Below are positions 1 to 5,087 of a stretch of DNA of 5,852 nucleotides, one piece after another; positions within the stretch are counted from its first letter, which is position 1; every line of letters starts with the position of its first letter. Where the stretch lies: the NCBI GenBank assembly GCA_945949035.1, contig CAMFDH010000095.1, positions 1 to 5,852 on the forward strand. Direction: 5' to 3'. Under the pieces are notes generated by a model that made no database searches, had not been told where the DNA came from, and worked only from the letters and a program-made list of their open reading frames with translations. The position numbers were made by a program, and so were the translations under genes. Source of the stretch: an uncultured Actinomyces sp. GTDB taxonomy: Bacteria; Actinomycetota; Actinomycetes; Actinomycetales; Actinomycetaceae.

Positions 1-10
1 TATCCATGGA

Positions 11-1519
11 ATGCCTTTGGCAGCTTCCATAGGATTTGGATATGAATCCCTTACCCAGGTGAACACACAGGTAGCTGAAAAGCAGCAACAGTCGCAGAAA
101 CCATCAGTCGAGCAATCCGGATTCCTCAACAATTTCTTCCAACTGTCACGCCGTGGATCATCGGTGAACCAAGAGGTGCGAGGTGGCGTCGTCACCTTCA
201 TCACCATGGCCTACATCCTGATCCTCAACCCAGCGATTCTCTCCGCTAACACGGAGGGCACCGATATCACCATCGCCGCGATTGCAACTGGCACCGCCCT
301 CGTCGCAGGCATCCTCTCCATCCTCATGGGCATCTTCGCGAACTTCCCGATGGCTATGGCCGCGGGAATGGGCCTCAACGCGCTGGTTGCCTTCAACCTC
401 GGCCTCGGGCTGGGGCTGACCTACCAGGAGTCCATGGGCCTGGTGTTCTGGGAGGGTGTCCTCATCCTTCTCCTCGTCCTCACCGGCTTCCGTGAGGCAG
501 TGTTCCGTGCGGTCCCGCGCCAGCTTCGCGCTGCCATCTCCGTTGGTATCGGCCTCTTCATTGCATTTGTCGGTCTGGTCAACGCGGGCATCGTGCGGCC
601 CGGTGGCACCCCGGTTCAGCTGGGTGTCAATGGCTCGCTGATCGGATGGCCGGCCCTGGTGTTCGTCATCGGCCTGGTGTCGATCGTTATCCTCTACTCC
701 CGCAAGGTCAAGGGTGCCATCCTCATCGGCATTACCGTCGCGACGGTGGCAGCGATCGTCGTCCAGGCCATCGCCAAGATCCCGGCGGTTGCGGAGGAGA
801 CTCCGGGTGGCTGGATGTCGACCATTCCTCAGCTTCAGGGTTCACCCGTTCAGCTCCCTTCGTTCGGCACTCTGTTCCAGATCGACTTCTTTGGGGCGTT
901 CTCCAAGCTGGGTATCCTTCCCGTCGTCCTCGTTATCTTTTCGCTGATGCTGGCGGACTTCTTCGACACCATGGGCACGATGGTTGCCGTGGGTTCAGAG
1001 GGCAAGCTGCTTGATGAGAAGGGCTTCCCGGAGCGGTCCCGCGCGATCCTGGTGATCGACTCCCTCGGCGCTATCTTCGGTGGACTGGGTGGCGTCTCTT
1101 CTAACACCGCCTACGTTGAGTCCTCAGCGGGTGTGGGTGAGGGCGCTCGGACGGGCCTGGCCTCGGTCGTCACCGGTACGCTGTTCCTCGTTGCAATGTT
1201 CTTTGCGCCGCTCGCAGCACTCGTTCCCGCCGAGGCGGCTTCAACAGCCCTGGTCTTCGTGGGCTTCCTGATGATGACTCAGGTCACCGAGATCAAGTGG
1301 ACGGATGTCGAGTACGCCATCCCTGCTTTCCTGACGATTGCGCTGATGCCTTTCGCCTACTCAATCACAGCAGGTATCGGAGCGGGCTTCGTCTTCTATA
1401 CAGTTATTCAGGTCTCGCGCGGAAAAGCGAAGTTTGTTCACCCCGTCATGTGGGCTGTCTCCGCTATGTTTGTTGTGTACTTCGCGCTGGGTCCAATCCA
1501 GGCCGTGATTGGCGGCTGA
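11..1519 (+). CDS. NCS2 family (AzgA/PbuG-like) purine nucleobase permease
   Basis: Polytopic membrane protein of up to 502 residues, probably a proton-coupled importer of hypoxanthine, guanine or adenine. The AzgA-type blocks are visible in order: VRGGVVTFITMAYILILNP (about 56-74, first membrane segment), GMGLNA (119-124), DFFDTMGT (316-323) and NTAYVESSAG (365-374). Family knowledge places the substrate/proton residues in the last two blocks, here the Asp residues of DFFDT and Glu370. Many hydrophobic segments fill 58-500, and the length fits the family. The start is uncertain. ATG at 11 gives the longest frame inside the window, but its ribosome site would lie outside the window and the frame stays open to the left edge. 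GTG at 59 would give 486 residues and an N-terminus of more typical length, and it lies just behind a promoter-like sequence. The stop is TGA. An MFS gene follows after 30 nt, probably in the same operon. Substrate choice among purines cannot be read from the sequence. Confidence 0.9.
   Translation: MPLAASIGFGYESLTQVNTQVAEKQQQSQKPSVEQSGFLNNFFQLSRRGSSVNQEVRGGVVTFITMAYILILNPAILSANTEGTDITIAAIATGTALVAGILSILMGIFANFPMAMAAGMGLNALVAFNLGLGLGLTYQESMGLVFWEGVLILLLVLTGFREAVFRAVPRQLRAAISVGIGLFIAFVGLVNAGIVRPGGTPVQLGVNGSLIGWPALVFVIGLVSIVILYSRKVKGAILIGITVATVAAIVVQAIAKIPAVAEETPGGWMSTIPQLQGSPVQLPSFGTLFQIDFFGAFSKLGILPVVLVIFSLMLADFFDTMGTMVAVGSEGKLLDEKGFPERSRAILVIDSLGAIFGGLGGVSSNTAYVESSAGVGEGARTGLASVVTGTLFLVAMFFAPLAALVPAEAASTALVFVGFLMMTQVTEIKWTDVEYAIPAFLTIALMPFAYSITAGIGAGFVFYTVIQVSRGKAKFVHPVMWAVSAMFVVYFALGPIQAVIGG
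17..46 (+). promoter_or_regulatory. Possible promoter near the permease start
   Basis: TTGGCA (17-22, five of six matches to the -35 consensus TTGACA) is followed after 18 nt by TATGAA (41-46), a moderate -10. A transcript would start near 53 and reach GTG 59 with almost no leader. If real, the permease begins at 59 and is nearly leaderless, which is common in Actinobacteria. If the gene really starts at 11 or earlier, this is a chance match inside the coding region. Confidence 0.3.
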
Positions 1520-1531
1520 TCGAAACCACCT

Positions 1532-1538
1532 AAGGGGG
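1532..1538 (+). promoter_or_regulatory. Ribosome binding site of the MFS gene
   Basis: AAGGGGG lies between the permease TGA (1517-1519) and the GTG at 1550, with an 11-nt spacer that is somewhat long. It supports GTG 1550 as the MFS start. No promoter is obvious in the 30-nt gap, which fits co-transcription with the permease. Confidence 0.55.
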
Positions 1539-1549
1539 CGCCGCTCTTC

Positions 1550-2893
1550 GTGAGTAAAACCTTTCAGTCACTGAGCTACCACAACTACAAGCTGTGGTTT
1601 ACGGGCAACGTGTTTGCTTCATCCGGACAGTGGATGCAGCGTGTGGCCCAGGACTGGTTGGTGCTGACAGTACTCACGCAGGGCGGCGGCCTTGAATTGG
1701 GCATCGTCACGGCGCTGCAGTTTGCCCCCATTCTCCTTTTCTCGGCCTGGGCTGGGGTGGTAGCTGACCGAATGGATCGGCGCCACCTCCTTCAGATCAC
1801 CCAGTCCCTCGTTGCGCTCTGTGGCCTGATCCTCGGCATCCTGGTTCTGACCGGGACCGCAGAACTGTGGATGGTCTACTTAATTGCGTTCCTCGGTGGG
1901 ACCGCGGGCGCATTCGACAACCCCGTTCGCCAGGCGTTTGTCTCTGAACTCGTTCCCGTGCAGATGCTGCCAAACGCGGTCGCACTGAACTCAACTGCGT
2001 TCAACTCGGCCCGACTGATCGGCCCCGCAGTTTCCGGCCTCGTAATCGACGCTGTTGGACCCGGTTGGGTCTTCATCGTCAACGCCGCCCTCTTCCTTGT
2101 TCCAGTCCTGACGCTGGCATTGATGAGGCCGAGCGAGCTTTCGACGCCTCCGAAGGTGGAGCGCGAGAAGGGGCAGCTCAAGGCTGGTTTTGATTACATT
2201 CGGGGTCGCAAGGACATCATCCTCATCCTCTTCATGATGGGCACGATCTCCTGCCTCGGCCTCAACTTCCAGATCACTTCAGCACTGATGGCGACCGAGG
2301 TCTATGGACTTCCCGCCGGCGGTTACGGGTTGATGAGTAGCTTCTTGGCGATCGGTGCAGTTTCCGGTTCGTTGGTTGTGGCGCGCCACAACAACCCGCG
2401 CCTCCGCCTGATTGTCGGGGCGGGACTGCTGTTCGGTACTTTCCTCGGCCTCTTGGCTTTGGCTCCCACCTACATCGCGTTCCTGATACTTGCCATCCCG
2501 ACGGGTGTCCTCTCCATGACACTCATCTCCTCGGCTAATGCCGCGGTGCAGATCTCTACGGAACCCCAGTTCCGTGGCCGTGTCATGGCGATCTACTCGA
2601 TGATCTTCCTCGGTACCACCCCCATCGGGGCACCGCTGGTCGGTTGGATTGGTGAGCAGTGGGGAGCCCGCTGGGCAATGGGCATCGGCGCCGTCGCCTC
2701 GATTCTGACGGCTTTGATCGCAGCTCTGTGGGGATTCTTTGTGTGGAAGATCCGCCTCTCCTGGGAGGGGCGCCGCTTCGCTCCCCGCCTGGTGGTTCCA
2801 GGTCCGCTTCCCGTTCAACTCTCACCCGCGGAGGCCGGGGCACTGGCCGAGCAGGTTGAGGCTGAGACCGAGGCCGAAGAGCTGAAGGACTAG
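1550..2893 (+). CDS. MFS transporter, MFS_3/EntS-like efflux carrier
   Basis: A 447-residue membrane protein of the major facilitator superfamily, most like the MFS_3 (EntS-type) exporters, whose members move siderophores, drugs or unknown small molecules outward. The start SLSYHNYKLWFTGNVFASSG is the usual opening of that group and supports GTG 1550. Motif A of the cytoplasmic loop between segments 2 and 3 is visible as GVVADRMDRR (69-78). Further group-typical blocks are AFDNPVRQAFVSELV (121-135) and NSTAFNSARLIGPAVSG (147-163). About twelve hydrophobic segments end near residue 405, followed by a soluble tail rich in Glu and Ala (EAETEAEELKD). The gene follows the purine permease by 30 nt. 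Its TAG stop overlaps the stop of the opposing serC gene. A dtxR-like gene nearby might tempt one to call this a siderophore exporter, but nothing in the sequence shows metal control of it. Substrate unknown. Confidence 0.85.
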   Translation: MSKTFQSLSYHNYKLWFTGNVFASSGQWMQRVAQDWLVLTVLTQGGGLELGIVTALQFAPILLFSAWAGVVADRMDRRHLLQITQSLVALCGLILGILVLTGTAELWMVYLIAFLGGTAGAFDNPVRQAFVSELVPVQMLPNAVALNSTAFNSARLIGPAVSGLVIDAVGPGWVFIVNAALFLVPVLTLALMRPSELSTPPKVEREKGQLKAGFDYIRGRKDIILILFMMGTISCLGLNFQITSALMATEVYGLPAGGYGLMSSFLAIGAVSGSLVVARHNNPRLRLIVGAGLLFGTFLGLLALAPTYIAFLILAIPTGVLSMTLISSANAAVQISTEPQFRGRVMAIYSMIFLGTTPIGAPLVGWIGEQWGARWAMGIGAVASILTALIAALWGFFVWKIRLSWEGRRFAPRLVVPGPLPVQLSPAEAGALAEQVEAETEAEELKD

Positions 2894-4008
2894 CGGAGCT
2901 CGCCCTCAATCATCCAGTCCAGGCAGTTCAGCAGCGACTGAATATCCTGGGTGGGAATCGAGGGGAACGAGGCGAATCGCAGCTGATTGCGCCCCAGCTT
3001 GCGGTAGCCTTCGATATCCACAATGCCCACCTGGCGAAGGGTCTTGGCGAGGGCGTCCGCGTCAATTTCGGGGGCGAAGTCGACCGTCGTGGTGACCGGG
3101 GAACGCCACGGGGGATTCTCGACGAACAGTGATGCAAACGGGCGCTCGGTGGCCCAGTCTTGGATCAGGGTTGACCCGGCGCGAGCACGGGCTTGCATGG
3201 CCTCGATTCCACCACTTTGCAGCATCCACTTCACCTGCTCATCAAAGAGGACGAGGGTGGCGATGGCTGGCGTGTTCAGGGTCTGGTCTAGGCGAGACTG
3301 CTTGAGCGCCTCCGCAAGGTTGAGGAACGACGGCATGTAGCGGTCATTTGACCCGGCCAACCGCTCGGCTCGATCCACAGCGGCGGGTGAGAGTACAGAG
3401 ACCCACAGACCGCCCTCGGATCCGAAGGCTTTTTGGGGAGAGAAGTAGTAGGCGTCGACCTCATCCCAGGTGACCTCGGTTGCGCCGGCGATCGAAGTCG
3501 CATCAACGAGGGTGAGGGCCGGTGAGGAGCCGGCACGGTAGAGGGGGGAGACGACTCCCGTTGAAGTCTCATTCTGGGCATAGACGTAGGTGTCGGCAGC
3601 GGGAGCATCCCCGGGAATGAGTGCCAACTGTCCGGCGGGGACTTCCGTGACCTGAACTGAAGCCCACGGAGCTGCAGCAATGTCAGCGGCGAACTTTGCC
3701 CCAAACTCACCGCAAACGGCGGCGTGAGCCGAATGTTCGATGAGGGAGGTCGTGGCTACCGCCCAGAATGCCGTTGCCCCACCCATCCCGAAGGCAATTT
3801 CATAACCTTCGGGTATTGAAAAGAGCTCCCGGAGTCCCTCTTTAATCGAGCGAACGCGAGCTTTTACCGGTGCTTGCCGGTGGGACGTGCCCATTTCGCT
3901 GGCCTCGGAAAGTACCTTCATCTGCTCGGCACGGATCCGCGAAGGTCCCGAACCAAACCGCCCATCGCCGGGAAGAAGGTGTGCTGGGGGAAGCGCCGTG
4001 TAGTTCAT
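2890..4008 (-). CDS. serC: Phosphoserine transaminase (actinobacterial type)
   Basis: A PLP-dependent class V aminotransferase that converts 3-phosphohydroxypyruvate and glutamate to O-phosphoserine and 2-oxoglutarate, the second step of serine synthesis; cytosolic. From ATG at 4008 it has 372 residues, close to the mycobacterial SerC (about 376). Conserved blocks: DGRFGSGPSRIR (15-26), GTSHRQAPVK (40-49), GGATAFW (76-82), NETSTG (146-151), VDATS (168-172), SPQKAFGSEGG (190-200, with Lys193 the expected Schiff-base lysine), NTPAIATL (245-252) and YRKLGRNQLRFASFP (335-349). The same frame stays open upstream to 4134, but that stretch does not look like the family and would run into the dtxR gene, so ATG 4008 is preferred. 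GTG 4044 (384 residues) is the alternative. Neither start has a convincing ribosome binding site. serA and serB are not in the window. The gene is divergent from dtxR, and its stop overlaps the MFS stop. Confidence 0.93.
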   Translation of the reverse strand: MNYTALPPAHLLPGDGRFGSGPSRIRAEQMKVLSEASEMGTSHRQAPVKARVRSIKEGLRELFSIPEGYEIAFGMGGATAFWAVATTSLIEHSAHAAVCGEFGAKFAADIAAAPWASVQVTEVPAGQLALIPGDAPAADTYVYAQNETSTGVVSPLYRAGSSPALTLVDATSIAGATEVTWDEVDAYYFSPQKAFGSEGGLWVSVLSPAAVDRAERLAGSNDRYMPSFLNLAEALKQSRLDQTLNTPAIATLVLFDEQVKWMLQSGGIEAMQARARAGSTLIQDWATERPFASLFVENPPWRSPVTTTVDFAPEIDADALAKTLRQVGIVDIEGYRKLGRNQLRFASFPSIPTQDIQSLLNCLDWMIEGELR

Positions 4009-4109
4009 GAACCCAAGGCTAGTTAGTTTCACCTCGTCATTCACGGGGCGCCGGGACGCGGACGGGCGGTATCGTGGGCAACAGTGTGTGGAACTTGTGA
4101 GGGGGACCA
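4009..4109. promoter_or_regulatory. Divergent serC/dtxR intergenic region
   Basis: 101 nt that must hold the start signals of both genes. On the plus strand TATCGT (4070-4075) is a possible -10 for the dtxR-like gene, but no good -35 lies 16-18 nt before it. On the minus strand no convincing promoter or Shine-Dalgarno is seen before serC ATG 4008; a short or missing leader is possible. GGCGCC (4047-4052) is the only notable palindrome. No DtxR/IdeR box is present, so autoregulation by the metal repressor is not supported. Confidence 0.45.
4099..4105 (+). promoter_or_regulatory. Ribosome binding site of the dtxR-like gene
   Basis: GAGGGGG lies 4 nt before GTG 4110 and fixes that codon as the start. 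The resulting N-terminus aligns with DtxR/IdeR with a single extra residue. Confidence 0.75.
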
Positions 4110-4835
4110 GTGTCTGCTGACCTAATTGACACAACAGAGATGTACCTCAAGACGATCTTTGAGCTTGAGGAGGACGGAATTGTCCCGTTGAGGGCGCGTA
4201 TCGTTGAACGACTCGGGCACTCGGGGCCCACCGTGTCGCAGACGGTGGCGCGTATGGAGCGCGATGGACTGGTGACTGTCCGTGAGGACCGGCATCTTGA
4301 CCTAACTCCGACTGGACGCGCGCAAGCTCGGGATGTGATGCGGAAGCACCGCCTGGCTGAAAGGCTCCTGGTCGACGTCATCGGCATGGACTGGGTTGAT
4401 GCCCACGAAGAGGCCTGCCGCTGGGAGCATGTCATGTCAGCCAAGGTTGAGGACCAACTGACGCGCCTTCTCGGGGATCCCACCTCAGACCCCTACGGAA
4501 ACCCGGTTCCCGGCCTCGGGCGCAGTGTCCGTGGTGAGGAGTCCGCGGAGGCCGTGCTGGCCCGACACAACGGCCCTGTCGAGGTGACCGTTTCGAGGAT
4601 TGGTGAGCCAATCCAGGCTGAGGCGGGACTACTCAAGCAACTGGCACAGGCTGAAGTTCGTCCGGGACGTCGTGTGATTTTGGAAGACCGTGCAGGAAGT
4701 GTGGGCATCATCTCGACGGCAGATGATGTAGTGGAAATGGCTTCTGAGGGAATGTCCGCAGGCCAGCATGCAATTGCCTTGACCCGGACTTTCGTCCCTC
4801 ATTTCTTTGTAGTTGCTGACTCAGCGGGTCTGTGA
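4110..4835 (+). CDS. DtxR/IdeR-family metal-dependent repressor
   Basis: A 241-residue cytosolic transcription factor, close to Corynebacterium DtxR and mycobacterial IdeR (about 226-230 residues), which bind DNA when loaded with Fe2+ (Mn2+ in some members). The N-terminal winged helix contains LIDTTEMYLKTIFELEEDG (5-23) and the recognition region GPTVSQTVARMERDG (39-53). The dimerisation/metal domain contains RKHRLAERLLVDVIG (78-92) and HEEACRWEHVMS (99-110). All DtxR ligands can be matched with an offset of one: Met11, Cys103, Glu106 and His107 (primary site), His80, Glu84 and His99 (ancillary site). A C-terminal SH3-like domain follows from about 157; Glu166 and Gln169 in GEPIQ correspond to DtxR Glu170 and Gln173. 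The set of residues indicates a working sensor. I see no operator in the window, so the regulon lies elsewhere. Iron is the likelier signal because the primary-site Cys is kept (MntR-type members differ), but this is inference. The gene is divergent from serC; the next gene starts 252 nt downstream behind its own promoter. Confidence 0.93.
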   Translation: MSADLIDTTEMYLKTIFELEEDGIVPLRARIVERLGHSGPTVSQTVARMERDGLVTVREDRHLDLTPTGRAQARDVMRKHRLAERLLVDVIGMDWVDAHEEACRWEHVMSAKVEDQLTRLLGDPTSDPYGNPVPGLGRSVRGEESAEAVLARHNGPVEVTVSRIGEPIQAEAGLLKQLAQAEVRPGRRVILEDRAGSVGIISTADDVVEMASEGMSAGQHAIALTRTFVPHFFVVADSAGL

Positions 4836-4841
4836 GAAAAG

Positions 4842-4861
4842 TTTCGTGACCATTACGTGAC
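4842..4861 (+). repeat. Direct repeat GTGAC-N6-GTGAC at the -35 region
   Basis: TTTCGTGAC (4842-4850) and TTACGTGAC (4853-4861) differ at one base and are spaced 11 bp start to start, about one helical turn. The second copy overlaps the -35 hexamer of the hydrolase promoter. Direct repeats with about 11-bp period are the reported arrangement of MtrA response-regulator sites, and cell-wall hydrolase genes are typical MtrA targets in Actinobacteria. That link is inference; the repeat itself is seen directly. Confidence 0.5.
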
Positions 4862-4885
4862 AAACGGGAACCGCTCCCCTAGGGT
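4857..4885 (+). promoter_or_regulatory. Promoter of the NlpC/P60 gene
   Basis: -35 GTGACA (4857-4862, five of six to TTGACA), a spacer of exactly 17 nt, then -10 TAGGGT (4880-4885), which fits the actinobacterial TANNNT form. Transcription would begin near 4891-4893, giving a leader of about 195 nt that contains the whole riboswitch. The -10 lies within the palindrome CCCTAGGG (4877-4884). Confidence 0.65.
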
Positions 4886-4898
4886 TCTAGAAGGTGAG

Positions 4899-4955
4899 TC
4901 GGATTCCTCCGATGATCCGTCATCAAAGCAGCCGAATCTGCGTCGTTTTGATGAC
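4899..4955 (+). other. 5' leader hairpins competing with the aptamer
   Basis: Three helices can be drawn. (a) TCGGA (4899-4903) with TCCGA (4908-4912), a small stem. (b) GATGA (4911-4915) with TCATC (4920-4924). (c) GTCATCAAA (4919-4927) with TTTGATGAC (4947-4955), nine perfect pairs, extended by GCAG (4928-4931) with CTGC (4938-4941), leaving a 5-nt bulge at 4942-4946. Helix (c) uses bases needed for aptamer helices P1 (4930-4933) and P2 (4937-4944), and helix (b) shares TCATC with it. Complementarity is directly visible; a regulatory role is inferred. Confidence 0.5.
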
Positions 4956-5070
4956 TAGAAAATAAAGACGCAGAGTGGGGGACCCACAACTGATCGCAAG
5001 ATCTTGGGGTGAAGTCCTCTTCGGAGGACAGGACGTTCCGTTTCTAATCCGACAGCTAACCTCGCAGGCT
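4930..5070 (+). ncRNA. c-di-AMP riboswitch (ydaO/yuaA leader)
   Basis: The leader carries the conserved blocks of the ydaO family in order: GCCGAATC (4931-4938), GGGGGACCCA (4977-4986), TTGGGGTGAAGTCC (5004-5017), and AATCCGACAGCTAACCTCG (5046-5064) near the 3' end. Helices: P1, AGCC (4930-4933) with GGCT (5067-5070); P2, TCTGCGTC (4937-4944) with GACGCAGA (4967-4974), eight perfect pairs; a hairpin GATC-GCAA-GATC (4992-5003) closed by a GNRA tetraloop; and GTCCTC-TTCG-GAGGAC (5014-5029), a UUCG-capped stem. Known members bind c-di-AMP and lower expression of the gene downstream, and in Actinobacteria they often precede NlpC/P60 and rpf genes, as here. The aptamer ends 5 nt before the Shine-Dalgarno of the hydrolase. 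No intrinsic terminator follows it, so control at translation, at RNA stability or by a non-standard platform is more likely. The identification rests on recalled consensus, not on a covariance-model search. Confidence 0.92.
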
Positions 5071-5075
5071 CACAC

Positions 5076-5080
5076 GGGAG
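5076..5080 (+). promoter_or_regulatory. Ribosome binding site deciding the TTG start
   Basis: GGGAG lies 7 nt before TTG 5088. An in-frame TGA (5085-5087) directly precedes this TTG, so no earlier start in this frame is possible. Confidence 0.65.
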
Positions 5081-5087
5081 ATTTTGA

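Noticed and set aside
646..1014. Open frame of 122 codons in another frame inside the permease gene
   Set aside because: Composition rich in Gly, Arg and His, typical of a shadow frame. The permease motifs 316-374 lie in the main frame across and beyond this region.
2279..2818. Long open frame of 179 codons on the minus strand inside the MFS gene
   Set aside because: A frame shadow of GC-rich coding sequence: the product is low-complexity, resembles nothing known, and the plus-strand gene explains the region.
4012..4036. Possible DtxR/IdeR box in the serC/dtxR spacer around CTAGTTAG
   Set aside because: Aligned to the 19-bp consensus, only the central TAGCCT on the minus strand matches; both flanks fail completely.
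4009..4134. Extended serC N-terminus of 42 more residues
   Set aside because: The added residues do not resemble SerC, have no ribosome site, and would overlap the start of the divergent dtxR-like gene.
4868..4887. GAACC/GGTTC inverted repeat as a terminator for the dtxR-like gene
   Set aside because: Only five pairs, no run of T after it, and it lies within the -35/-10 promoter region.
4880..4898. DtxR-like box at CTAGGGTTCTAGAAGG before the hydrolase gene
   Set aside because: About 9 of 19 positions fit the consensus and the second half-site is poor. The sequence is better explained by the -10 element and local palindromes.
5069..5085. Terminator or Shine-Dalgarno-blocking hairpin after the aptamer (CTC with GAG, then ATTTTG)
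   Set aside because: The stem would be only three pairs and the T run four bases. No stronger anti-Shine-Dalgarno strand was found in the leader.
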